From: Lentisphaeraceae bacterium | GTDB taxonomy: Bacteria > Verrucomicrobiota > Kiritimatiellia > RFP12 > DVOR01 | Length of the DNA: 64,000 bases | Assembly: GCA_004555175.1 (NCBI GenBank) | Contig: SFJE01000011.1 | Coordinates: 10,780 to 74,779 of the forward strand | Direction of reading: 5' to 3' | Shown here: piece after piece, positions 25,328-32,710 of the stretch | Numbering within the stretch: the stretch's first letter is position 1 | Layout of the letters: each line of letters opens with the position of its first letter | Program-made: the position numbers and the translations under genes | The notes under the pieces: model-generated | The model's input: the letters and a program-made list of their open reading frames with translations, nothing else | Database searches by the model: none | What the model was told of the DNA's origin: nothing

Positions 25328-25972
25328 TTATCCTTCTTCAACAGGGCTCTCAGGGCGCTGCCATGTGCCCTCGGAACAGTGAAAATCGGCCTCTCCGGCG
25401 CGGATGTCGTCATTCGTCCCCGGCTGCTTATCCGGTCCGCAGGAGAAGAGGGTGGGGACCTCAAAGGGCGAAAGCGGCATTTGGTAGACGTAGGGCGTGC
25501 CCCAGGGGTCTTTATAGGCCCAGTTGATGTAAGGCCCCTTCCAGCCGGGCGTTTGATAGTCCTTGGCCAGGGCAAAGAGCCCCAACCGCTGCTGCGGCCA
25601 CGAGCCGGTATGCACGCGAAAGAGGGTCATCGCTTCGGCCAGACGCGCCACGCTCCGCCGCGCGCGAAGCTGGTTGAGCGGGGTGGTCTTGACCATCGTC
25701 TGCACCGGCCGCTTCATCGTGCCCACCAACCCGCCGCCCACCAAGAGGAGGACCGCCAACAGCGCTACGACCACCTTCGGCGAGCGAAGCGCCTTGGTAT
25801 CCAGCCGCGTCCCCATCATCAACCGCTCCTGCTCGGCCTTCCGGCGGATAGCTTCAATTTTGCGCTTGGCCTCGCGCCGCTCCTCGCGGTTGCGCCAACG
25901 CACCCCGTGAGCCACCGACTTATCGCGCGTGACCTTGACGCCCTTGGGCGGTTTGGAGAGGGTAACGCTCAT
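25328..25972 (-). CDS. Membrane-anchored protein with a type II secretion G (T2SG)-like domain
   Basis: The C-terminal half, with DPWGTPYVYQMP and FSCGPDKQPGTNDDI, matches the conserved end of major pseudopilins of the GspG type. Unlike true pseudopilins it has no N-terminal GFTLIE prepilin peptide: a basic, charged cytoplasmic segment of about 65 residues comes first (rich in RREAKRKIEAIRRKAEQ), then one membrane span near 67-90 and then the T2SG-like domain. It therefore looks like a pilin-fold domain on a different anchor that prepilin peptidase could not process. It is 2 nt before the TPR membrane gene and 8 nt after ruvB. TAGGAG precedes the ATG. Function unknown. Confidence 0.75.
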   Translation of the reverse strand: MSVTLSKPPKGVKVTRDKSVAHGVRWRNREERREAKRKIEAIRRKAEQERLMMGTRLDTKALRSPKVVVALLAVLLLVGGGLVGTMKRPVQTMVKTTPLNQLRARRSVARLAEAMTLFRVHTGSWPQQRLGLFALAKDYQTPGWKGPYINWAYKDPWGTPYVYQMPLSPFEVPTLFSCGPDKQPGTNDDIRAGEADFHCSEGTWQRPESPVEEG

Positions 25973-25980
25973 AGCTTCTC

Positions 25981-26997
25981 CTAGAAGAGCGAGCCTTGCG
26001 CGGCCGCCGGCTTGATGCCTAGGCGCTCGTAGGCCCGGGGCAAGGCCACGCGCCCCTTCGGCGTGCGGTCGATGTAACCCTCTTGAATGAGATAGGGCTC
26101 GTAGACCTCTTCAACGGTGTCGGCCTCTTCGCCCACCGCCACGGCCACCGTCCCCAGTCCCACCGGTCCGCCCGAAAACTTCACCACAATCGCCTCCAAG
26201 ATGCGGATGTCCATCTCGTCGAGCCCTTGCGGATCAATCTCCAGCAGCGAGAGCGCCTGGTCGGCAATCGCCCCGGTGATAAAGTTATCCGCCCGCACCT
26301 GCGCGTAGTCCCGCACCCGCCGCAAGAGATTATTGGCAATACGCGGCGTACCGCGACTCCGCCGCGCCACCTCCAGCGCCCCCGCCTCGTCAATCCCCAC
26401 GTTCAACTTGCTGGCACTGCGCGCGACAATCTTCGCCAGCTCCGCGTGCGAGTAGTAGTCCAACCGGTTCTGCAACCCAAAGCGCGAGCGCAAGGGCGCG
26501 GAAATCAGCCCACTGCGCGTCGTTGCCCCCACCAGCGTAAAGCGCGGCAACTCCAAGCGCACGCTCCGCGCATTCGGCCCCTGGTCAATCATAATGTCAA
26601 TGACAAAGTCCTCCATCGCCGAGTAGAGGTACTCCTCAACCGTCCGCTGCATCCGGTGAATCTCGTCGATGAAGACCAAGTCTCCCGGCTCGAGCGAGGT
26701 CAACAGCCCCGCCAAGTCCGAGGGCTTATCAATCACCGGCCCACTCGTCGCCTTCACGTGCACCCCCATCGCCTCGGCCAAGATATAAGCCAGCGTCGTC
26801 TTCCCCAAGCCAGGCGGACCCGACAGCAGCACATGATCCAACTGCTCTCCGCGCCCCTTCGCCGCCTCAACCGCCAACATCAGCCGGTCGCGCACCTTCT
26901 GCTGCCCCAAAAAGTCGTCAAATCGCGTCGGCCGCAACCGATTGTCGAATGACGCATTCCGCTGATTCATCTCTTCCGATGGCCTGCTCGTATCCAT
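25981..26997 (-). CDS. ruvB: Holliday junction branch-migration helicase RuvB
   Basis: AAA+ motor that drives branch migration of Holliday junctions with RuvA. Clear family sequence: LRPTRFDDFLGQQKVRDRL, Walker A SGPPGLGKTT near residue 57, Walker B VFIDEIHRM, sensor GATTRSG, arginine finger region LRSRFG, and the winged-helix C-terminus GGPVGLGTVAVAVGEEADTVEEVYEPYLIQEG. The protein is 338 aa from ATG 26997. That ATG lies 6 nt after a -10 box and would be leaderless; a second ATG at 26970 is possible. A longer in-frame extension upstream to 27231 lacks family similarity and is rejected. First gene of a seven-gene operon. ruvA and ruvC are not in the window. Confidence 0.95.
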   Translation of the reverse strand: MDTSRPSEEMNQRNASFDNRLRPTRFDDFLGQQKVRDRLMLAVEAAKGRGEQLDHVLLSGPPGLGKTTLAYILAEAMGVHVKATSGPVIDKPSDLAGLLTSLEPGDLVFIDEIHRMQRTVEEYLYSAMEDFVIDIMIDQGPNARSVRLELPRFTLVGATTRSGLISAPLRSRFGLQNRLDYYSHAELAKIVARSASKLNVGIDEAGALEVARRSRGTPRIANNLLRRVRDYAQVRADNFITGAIADQALSLLEIDPQGLDEMDIRILEAIVVKFSGGPVGLGTVAVAVGEEADTVEEVYEPYLIQEGYIDRTPKGRVALPRAYERLGIKPAAAQGSLF

Positions 26998-27001
26998 ACC
27001 T

Positions 27002-27012
27002 ATAATATAACA
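27002..27012 (-). promoter_or_regulatory. Extended -10 promoter abutting ruvB (probable leaderless start)
   Basis: On the minus strand TG-T-TATATT (27004-27012, overlapping TATTAT at 27002-27007) ends 6 nt before ATG 26997. The expected transcription start is the A of the ATG. Confidence 0.55.
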
Positions 27013-27092
27013 CACTCCGCCCAACCGTGCTTGACGGGCTGCGTGAGGTGGCACCTTTGCTTCGGCGGAGGGCGGTTGTGCGCGGGACTGTT

Positions 27093-29558
27093 TTAGCGGA
27101 GGAAGCCGAGGGTGTAGACGAGCGGCCGAAGGCGGTTGGAGAGGGCCTTGAAGGCGGCCTGAAACTCGGCGTAGCGTTTGGGGAGGAGAAGTTGCGCAAG
27201 GGGTTTGATTTGGTACCACCCCGCATCCCACCGCAAGAGTTGTAGTTCGGGCCGTTCGGCGGCGAAGCGGGCGCGATAGGTATAGCTGGCGATCGCAATC
27301 TCTCGCGCTAGACGCAGGACCTCACGCCCCTCGGGGCTGAAGTGTGCGGACCACTCGGCCAGATGGGCCGCCACAAAGCGCTCGCAATCGGTCCGCACTG
27401 CCTGCCACGTCTCCACCAATCCCGCCCGGTCCGCCGCCGCTTCCACCGCCTCGCGCTCCACCCAGAACCATTCGTTGCGAATCTCCCACAACTTTCCCTT
27501 GTAGTCCACCTGCCCCAAGGAGGACTGCTGGCCCGAGGGGTGGAAGAGCGCGAAGAGCACGCTATCGGCCTCAAAGCCCGCGTAATCTGGATGCGCCGTA
27601 TCTGGCACGCAGTATTCGTCCTTCGCGTTCGTCCAGTTCTGCTCGATTAACTTTCGGGCTGTGAACATCGCCGTCACGCGTAGAAAGTTAGCGGGAAGGA
27701 CCGAGGTCCCATTGGCGGTTGAACAGGTAGAGGAAAAGAGACTGACGCATACGCCATTATTATAGACGGCATTAGCTGCGCAAACATAGTAACCCAAGGC
27801 CCCAGGAATGAGCTTACCTCGTCCTTCCTGCTTCCATCTGACTGCAGTGGTAAACTGTGGCGCGTCGGCAACTTTGGTCTTGCCAAGAGGTTCGCGGCAC
27901 CACTCGTTCCCTGTCATTTGCCCATCCATATTGTAAATGCACTTCTCGCCCATTGCGAGGAGGTGGCCGTTCTCTTCTGTTATTAAGGTATGTGGGAAGT
28001 CGTGTTGGACGGTTTCGCCTGGGGTCCAGAGGGTGAAGTGGATGCCCCAGTTGGCGGCAACATCGGCAAAGTGGCCGGCGTTGAAGAGGATGCCGCGGCG
28101 ATAGGCGAAGTCGGTAAAGAAGTATTTGCGTAGATGGCGGTGCTGGGAACCGGTGAGGTAGACGGGGTTACAGAAGAGGGCGAGGTGACAGTGGGTGAGA
28201 TGGAAGGTGCGTTTGATTTGGCAGATTCGGAAGAGAAATTGGGCGAAGAGTTGCTGAGCGGCAGCGCCGAGGCCTGCTTCTTTCATTTCAAGGTTCGCGG
28301 CGGATTGGGCACAGCCGGCCTTGTGGGTGCCGTGTTTGAGGTTGTTGGCAGTGGCGTAAGGGGGATTGATGAAGAAGAGGAGGGGTTTGTTGGCTTTGAG
28401 ATCGTCGAGGAGCGGGGTGGGGAGGGCGGCGAAGAGATCGTCGATGGGGTCGTTGAGGAAGTCGAAGCGGAACTTGGTGGCCTCGGGGTTGTAGGTTTGG
28501 CCGAGGTTGAGTTCGGCGGCTTCGTTGGTGGAGGCGTAGAGGCGGGTGAAACGGAAGTCGCGAGTCAGGTTGCCGGTGCCCCAGGCGCAATCCCAGACCA
28601 CGAAGCGCTCGCGCCAATCCTCGCCCAGTTCCTCGGCGATGAGGCGGTGGGCGAGGTTGACGAAGGGGGTGGGGGTGTAGAACTCGCCGTTGCGGCGGCG
28701 CTTGACATCTTCCAGGAGGCGGTCGTAGATAGCGGTGAAGGCGGCACGCTCGCGGGGGGTGTAGGTGTTGTCGTAGTGCTCGAAGTAGCTTTGCCACCCC
28801 TTGGAGTCGATATGCACCTCACGCTCGCCGTAGACGAGGATGCCGGGCTTCTTGGGGTGGAGGTAGGTGTCCTCGCTATTGAGGATGGCGGCAAAGAAGC
28901 AGCCGACGAGGTCGTTGGGCGAGAGGGTGGGCTCGCGGAGGACCTTTTGGCAGAAGTAGTCGAAGATCTGCGAGACGTTGGCCGGGGTGGCGCGGACGTG
29001 CCGGCGGCGGCCGGTGGCGAGCTCGTGCATCTTGGCAACCACCTCGCCCAGTTCGAAGCGCCGCTCCTCTACGGTGTAGACAAAGACCTCCGGCGCGCAG
29101 TGTTCGGCGATGTGCGCGACCATCTCCGGAGCCGAATGCCAAGCCGCACTCGGCGCGAGGCTCCAATCGTTCGCCCAATCAAGGTAGGGCAGAAGGGGGT
29201 TGGAGTGGAGGACGAAGCACTCGTTCTTGTCGCCCACGAAGAGGACGGTGGGCATCTCAATGCCGGCCTCCTCAAAGAGCTTGAGGTAGTAGACCACTTG
29301 GACGAGGACCTTGGCTCGCTGAAGGGGTTGGGCAAGGGCCTCGTCGAGCTTGTACTCGCACAACAACCGGAAGAAGAAATCGCCGGCATTCAGGTAGCCA
29401 TCGCACTTGCAGGGGTAGTCAAAAACCGTTCCGCGCGGAAAGAAGAGGAGGATTCCCTGCTCGTAGCCGCGCTGAACCGCCCGCTCGTCCGTCGCCGTAG
29501 CTAACGTCGAGAAGAACGCTACGCGCTCCTGTTGTGTCATCTTTCCTTGCCGTGCCAT
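27093..29558 (-). CDS. Single-chain restriction-modification-like enzyme: PD-(D/E)XK nuclease plus N6-adenine methylase
   Basis: The middle carries an N6-adenine methyltransferase: motif I as VVWDCAWGTGNL near residues 319-329 and motif IV NPPY near 397-400. Near the N-terminus a nuclease-like block reads CDGYLNAGDFFFRLLCEYK then QVVYY, giving D53, E68-x-K70 and Q87-x3-Y91, the pattern of RecB-type PD-(D/E)XK nucleases. The C-terminal 400 residues would hold target recognition. The whole therefore looks like a type IIG/IIL enzyme of 821 aa, in which one chain cuts and methylates. ATG 29558 is preferred, with AGGAAGG 10 nt upstream; ATG 29540 is an alternative. It has no partner specificity or methylase gene beside it. 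A long structured leader precedes it. The motif I deviates from the usual DPACGTG. Confidence 0.75.
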   Translation of the reverse strand: MARQGKMTQQERVAFFSTLATATDERAVQRGYEQGILLFFPRGTVFDYPCKCDGYLNAGDFFFRLLCEYKLDEALAQPLQRAKVLVQVVYYLKLFEEAGIEMPTVLFVGDKNECFVLHSNPLLPYLDWANDWSLAPSAAWHSAPEMVAHIAEHCAPEVFVYTVEERRFELGEVVAKMHELATGRRRHVRATPANVSQIFDYFCQKVLREPTLSPNDLVGCFFAAILNSEDTYLHPKKPGILVYGEREVHIDSKGWQSYFEHYDNTYTPRERAAFTAIYDRLLEDVKRRRNGEFYTPTPFVNLAHRLIAEELGEDWRERFVVWDCAWGTGNLTRDFRFTRLYASTNEAAELNLGQTYNPEATKFRFDFLNDPIDDLFAALPTPLLDDLKANKPLLFFINPPYATANNLKHGTHKAGCAQSAANLEMKEAGLGAAAQQLFAQFLFRICQIKRTFHLTHCHLALFCNPVYLTGSQHRHLRKYFFTDFAYRRGILFNAGHFADVAANWGIHFTLWTPGETVQHDFPHTLITEENGHLLAMGEKCIYNMDGQMTGNEWCREPLGKTKVADAPQFTTAVRWKQEGRGKLIPGALGYYVCAANAVYNNGVCVSLFSSTCSTANGTSVLPANFLRVTAMFTARKLIEQNWTNAKDEYCVPDTAHPDYAGFEADSVLFALFHPSGQQSSLGQVDYKGKLWEIRNEWFWVEREAVEAAADRAGLVETWQAVRTDCERFVAAHLAEWSAHFSPEGREVLRLAREIAIASYTYRARFAAERPELQLLRWDAGWYQIKPLAQLLLPKRYAEFQAAFKALSNRLRPLVYTLGFLR

Positions 29559-29560
29559 AA

Positions 29561-29747
29561 AAAGCGTACCTTCCTGTATACGCTTTACACGAGGCCCTAG
29601 GAAAGCCTTTACCAAACGCACAAAGAAGGTACGCCGATGTGGCGCACCTTGCCCAGGCTGTTGCTTGGTAAGTGGAGTTTCCTAGGTTCCGTGTAAAGCA
29701 ACTGCCCTGCAATGATGCAGGTTAAACCCCTGCGGCTAACCCGCAGG
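29561..29747 (-). promoter_or_regulatory. Structured leader of the restriction-modification-like gene (candidate cis-regulatory RNA)
   Basis: Nested inverted repeats form a long arm: 29582-29591 with 29690-29699 (10 bp), 29596-29604 with 29678-29686 (9 bp), 29609-29615 with 29665-29671 (7 bp), and 29626-29635 with 29641-29650 (9 of 10 bp). A separate hairpin, 29561-29568 with 29579-29586 (8 bp), holds the Shine-Dalgarno of the gene in its loop and is followed by a T-run up to the ATG. The two structures share 29582-29586 and cannot coexist. Two more hairpins lie upstream at 29706-29721 and 29729-29747. Confidence 0.65.
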
Positions 29748-30409
29748 ATGGCCGCAGTATACCAAAACTCCTCGTCCGCCGCACTTGTTCCGGGGTGGGG
29801 GATGGGACCGCGCAAGGTGCACGCCGAGGTGCGCTAGGCCGGATCATCCGGAGATTCCGGAGATTCCGGAGGCGGCCCGCCAATGGGGGCAGGGGGCAAG
29901 GCCCCCCGCATGAGCGCGCGACCAACTGCAAGGAGGCTCCGGGCCGAGGCCGAGAATAACCCTGCCCGGACCCGAGGCGAAGGTGGCCCGAGTTCAATTT
30001 AAGGTTGGCCCGAGGCGAACCAATAAGACGGGGTCTTGTTTGAAATAAGACGGGGTCTTGTTTGCAATAAGACGGGGTCTTGTTTGCAATAAGACGGGGT
30101 CTTGTTTATCTTCCTCGCCCCGATTTAAGGTCAAGGTCGGGCGTGGTGGAGGTCGAGGTCGGGCGTGAAGGAGACTACGGCAGCGGCGAAAGGTTGAAGG
30201 GGCTCCGCCTTACCAGGAGAAATGCTTGCCGAGGCTGACACGCTCCTTGCCGCTTTCCGTTCCGCCTGCCCGGCCCAAAAAGCCCCCGCCATCCTCGGAA
30301 CCGATATTATGCGACACGATTAGTTTTCTCACTTGCTCGGGAGATTGAGCAGGTGACAGGAAGCGAGAACAGCTGTCAGAGCCTATAGAGCGGTGGAATT
30401 AGGGGGCTC
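29748..30409. repeat. Intergenic region with shared repeat modules and four 22-bp palindromic units
   Basis: No gene is visible. 29832-29931 (CTAGGCCGGATCATCCGG, 9-bp CCGGAGATT repeats, GGCGGCCCGCCAATGGGGG, GGCAAGGCCCCCCGC) recurs at 63670-63752. 30022-30109 contains four direct 22-bp units AATAAGACGGGGTCTTGTTT+2. Two overlapping inverted repeats lie at 30329-30356 (10 bp) and 30354-30378 (6 bp), downstream of the DUF1275 gene, without a T-run. Confidence 0.8.
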
Positions 30410-31081
30410 CTACTGCGCAAGGCGGCATTGCAATGCCAGGGCAATCAGCAGGAAGGAGATGGGAAGCAGGAGAGCGAGAGCGGCGTGTTGAGGCAGGGCA
30501 TCTATACACGCGACGCCGATGGCGGCTCCGAGGAGGAAGCAGAGGACAATTCCAAGGGTGTGGCTTGCGCGTTGACGAGCGGTGAGATCGCCGTCTCGAT
30601 GCCAGGCGATGAGCGCTTCAACGGTTGAGCGGAGGTTGCCAGTACACATCGTGGTGGTGAGCGGGTGGCCGTGGACTTTGCGAAAGGCCTGGACTTGCAA
30701 CGAACAGATGAAGGAGACGGTAATGTTGACCCAGGCATCAGCCTGACCGCGGTCGGCACAGAGGCAAAGGGCAAGAAGCCCGACTTCCAGGAGCAGAACG
30801 CCTTGTCGCCAATGGAAGTGGTGCCAACCGTCCCCTACTCTGCGGATCTCTTGGGCCAGAAATACGCCGCCGGCAAAGGCCAAAATTGGCAGGAAGTAGT
30901 GAAGGGCTTGCCCCAGATTTCCGTGGGCCAGGTGGAGGCCTAGCAGAACAACATTGCCGGTCTGCGCATTGGCAAAGACGCCACCGTGAACAAGGTAGGT
31001 AAAGGCATCCAAAAATCCGCCTGTACAGGCCAAGAGGGCCCCGACCCGAAAGGAATCCGACATTTGCCGTGGTTGTATCAT
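30410..31081 (-). CDS. DUF1275 (YoaK-family) membrane protein
   Basis: Small polytopic membrane protein (223 aa, about six spans) of the DUF1275/YoaK family, whose function is not known. Typical features are the opening ALLACTGGFLDAFTYLVHGGVFANAQTGNVVLLG, the QVQAFRKVHGHPLTTTMCTGNLRSTVEAL block and the glycine-rich GIVLCFLLGAAIGV. AGGTGAG lies shortly before ATG 31081, and an extended -10 box at 31123-31131 gives it its own promoter inside the recD-yoaK gap. It stands alone, with repeat-rich DNA downstream. Confidence 0.9.
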   Translation of the reverse strand: MIQPRQMSDSFRVGALLACTGGFLDAFTYLVHGGVFANAQTGNVVLLGLHLAHGNLGQALHYFLPILAFAGGVFLAQEIRRVGDGWHHFHWRQGVLLLEVGLLALCLCADRGQADAWVNITVSFICSLQVQAFRKVHGHPLTTTMCTGNLRSTVEALIAWHRDGDLTARQRASHTLGIVLCFLLGAAIGVACIDALPQHAALALLLPISFLLIALALQCRLAQ

Positions 31082-31122
31082 ACGCTCACCTTTCTCTGCC
31101 TATTACCGCATACAGGGCCACT

Positions 31123-31131
31123 ATCATAGCA
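31123..31131 (-). promoter_or_regulatory. Extended -10 promoter of the DUF1275 gene
   Basis: Minus-strand TG-C-TATGAT, 41 nt upstream of ATG 31081; no clear -35 box. Confidence 0.5.
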
Positions 31132-31159
31132 CACGCGGCCCCGGCGCTCAGCGCGCACT

Positions 31160-32710
31160 TTAAGCGCCCAGGCCCGAGAGGCGCTCGATGGGCGTGAGGC
31201 AGCAGCGGCGAATGGCGGGCGTGCCGGCGTAGAGGTGGACGGCGCGTTTGGTTCGGGTGATAGCGGTGTAGAGGATCTCGCGCGTGAGGAGGGGCGAATC
31301 GCCGGTGGGTGGCAGAAGGATGAGTACGTCGGTAAACTCAGAGCCTTGCGCCTTGTGGACGGTGGTGGCATAGGCCATCTCGGTGGCGGAGAGGAAGGCG
31401 CGGCGGACGGCACGCGGCCCCGTGGCACCGGGCAGATAGAGGCGGTCGGGCTCGGAGGGCATCACCACGCCCACATCGCCATTGGCCACCCCGAGGGTGT
31501 GGTCGTTTTGGGTGATCATCACCGGCTGCGGAGCGGTTACGCCCAAGAGGGCTTTGACGGTTTCGTTCAGCTGTTCGTAGCCGTAGGGACCGTGGTGCAG
31601 GGCGCAGAGGAGGCGGCAATCGTTGAGGTACGCCAGGGCCTCTTCGGGGGTACGGGCGGCGGCGAAGGCGGAAAAGCCTTGGCGTAGACGCGCAAAGAAG
31701 TCGGGCCACTGGGCCGGCTGGAAGGGCGAAAGACCGGCGAGGTCGTGGTAGTGCAGGAGCTCGGTGGGGGTGGCGAGGAGGTCGAGGGCGGCCTCGGGGT
31801 TGCCGGTATTAACGGCTTCGGCCAAGCGGGCAATCTCGCCGCCGGCGGGGAAACGGGTGCTTTGGCGAAGGCGGCAGAGGCTGATGCCCGGCAGACGGCA
31901 GAGGTCGCCCAAGACGCGGCCGCGTTCAACGGAGGCGAGCTGGTCGACATCGCCCACCAGGGTCAGACGGCAGCCCTCGGGGAGCGCGTCGAGGAGTTTG
32001 GCCATCAGCGGCAGGTCGATCATACTGGCTTCGTCGACAATCAGCCAATCGAGGGGGAGAGGGTTTTCGCGGTTGTGGCAGAAGGTGACGCCGGTGGCGG
32101 TGGGTTTGAGAAGGGTGTGGAGGGTCGTTGCCTGGGGGGCTCCCCCACCCTGCAAAGCACCCGCCATCGCCTCGGTCATTCGCGCGGCAGCCTTTCCCGT
32201 GGGCGCGGCCAGACCCAGACGCAGGGTCGGCTGTTGCTCGCGAATCCAGGCGACGGCGCGGGCGAGGGTGTGGGTCTTGCCGGTGCCGGGGCCGCCAGTG
32301 AGGATGGTAAAGCGGTTGGCGGCGAGGGTGAGGACGGCGGTGCGCTGTTCCGGACGTAGCGATTGGTAGAAGGGCGTCTTGGGCAAGGAGGCGGTGGTTT
32401 CGAGGGCTTGGGCGGGGGGCAAGGCGCGCAGGTAATGGCGGAGGGTGCGCTCGTAGAGCCAGTTGCGCCGCGTGTAGAGCAGACCGCGCCGGGCCACGAA
32501 GAGGGTGCGGACCTCGCTGGGCTCGGGATCGTCCTCGCCAAGGTTGGTGAGGAGGCCGGGCACGGAGGCCATCCGGTCGCAGTCGGCCGGGAGAATGGGC
32601 GCACAGACGTGGCCGTCGGCCAACTCGCGCAGGAGGTCGGCGCACCGGTTGGCGATGGATTCATCTGCGCCGGTCATACGGAGAACCAGGTTGCGAACAG
32701 CAGCGATCAT
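31160..32710 (-). CDS. recD: Exodeoxyribonuclease V subunit alpha (RecD)
   Basis: 5'-3' helicase subunit of the RecBCD repair and recombination complex. Walker A ILTGGPGTGKTHTLA near residues 136-147, AAPTGKAAARM, VDEASMIDLPLM, the VGDVDQLASVERG motif III and ATTVHKAQGSEF are all present. At 516 aa it is shorter than the Escherichia coli protein (about 608), mostly at the N-terminus. The ATG overlaps the recB stop codon as ATGA, so it is translationally coupled. It completes the order recC-recB-recD on one strand. Confidence 0.93.
   Translation of the reverse strand: MIAAVRNLVLRMTGADESIANRCADLLRELADGHVCAPILPADCDRMASVPGLLTNLGEDDPEPSEVRTLFVARRGLLYTRRNWLYERTLRHYLRALPPAQALETTASLPKTPFYQSLRPEQRTAVLTLAANRFTILTGGPGTGKTHTLARAVAWIREQQPTLRLGLAAPTGKAAARMTEAMAGALQGGGAPQATTLHTLLKPTATGVTFCHNRENPLPLDWLIVDEASMIDLPLMAKLLDALPEGCRLTLVGDVDQLASVERGRVLGDLCRLPGISLCRLRQSTRFPAGGEIARLAEAVNTGNPEAALDLLATPTELLHYHDLAGLSPFQPAQWPDFFARLRQGFSAFAAARTPEEALAYLNDCRLLCALHHGPYGYEQLNETVKALLGVTAPQPVMITQNDHTLGVANGDVGVVMPSEPDRLYLPGATGPRAVRRAFLSATEMAYATTVHKAQGSEFTDVLILLPPTGDSPLLTREILYTAITRTKRAVHLYAGTPAIRRCCLTPIERLSGLGA

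Noticed and set aside
29721..29740. Integron attC-like site (GTTAAAC near TAAC)
   Set aside because: Only a loose match to one core box; no paired consensus boxes, no integrase gene and no cassette-like genes.
30022..30109. Palindromic arrays as ordinary transcription terminators
   Set aside because: Two of the four loci lie between divergent genes, upstream of starts, and the hairpins are AT-rich in the arms without T-runs.
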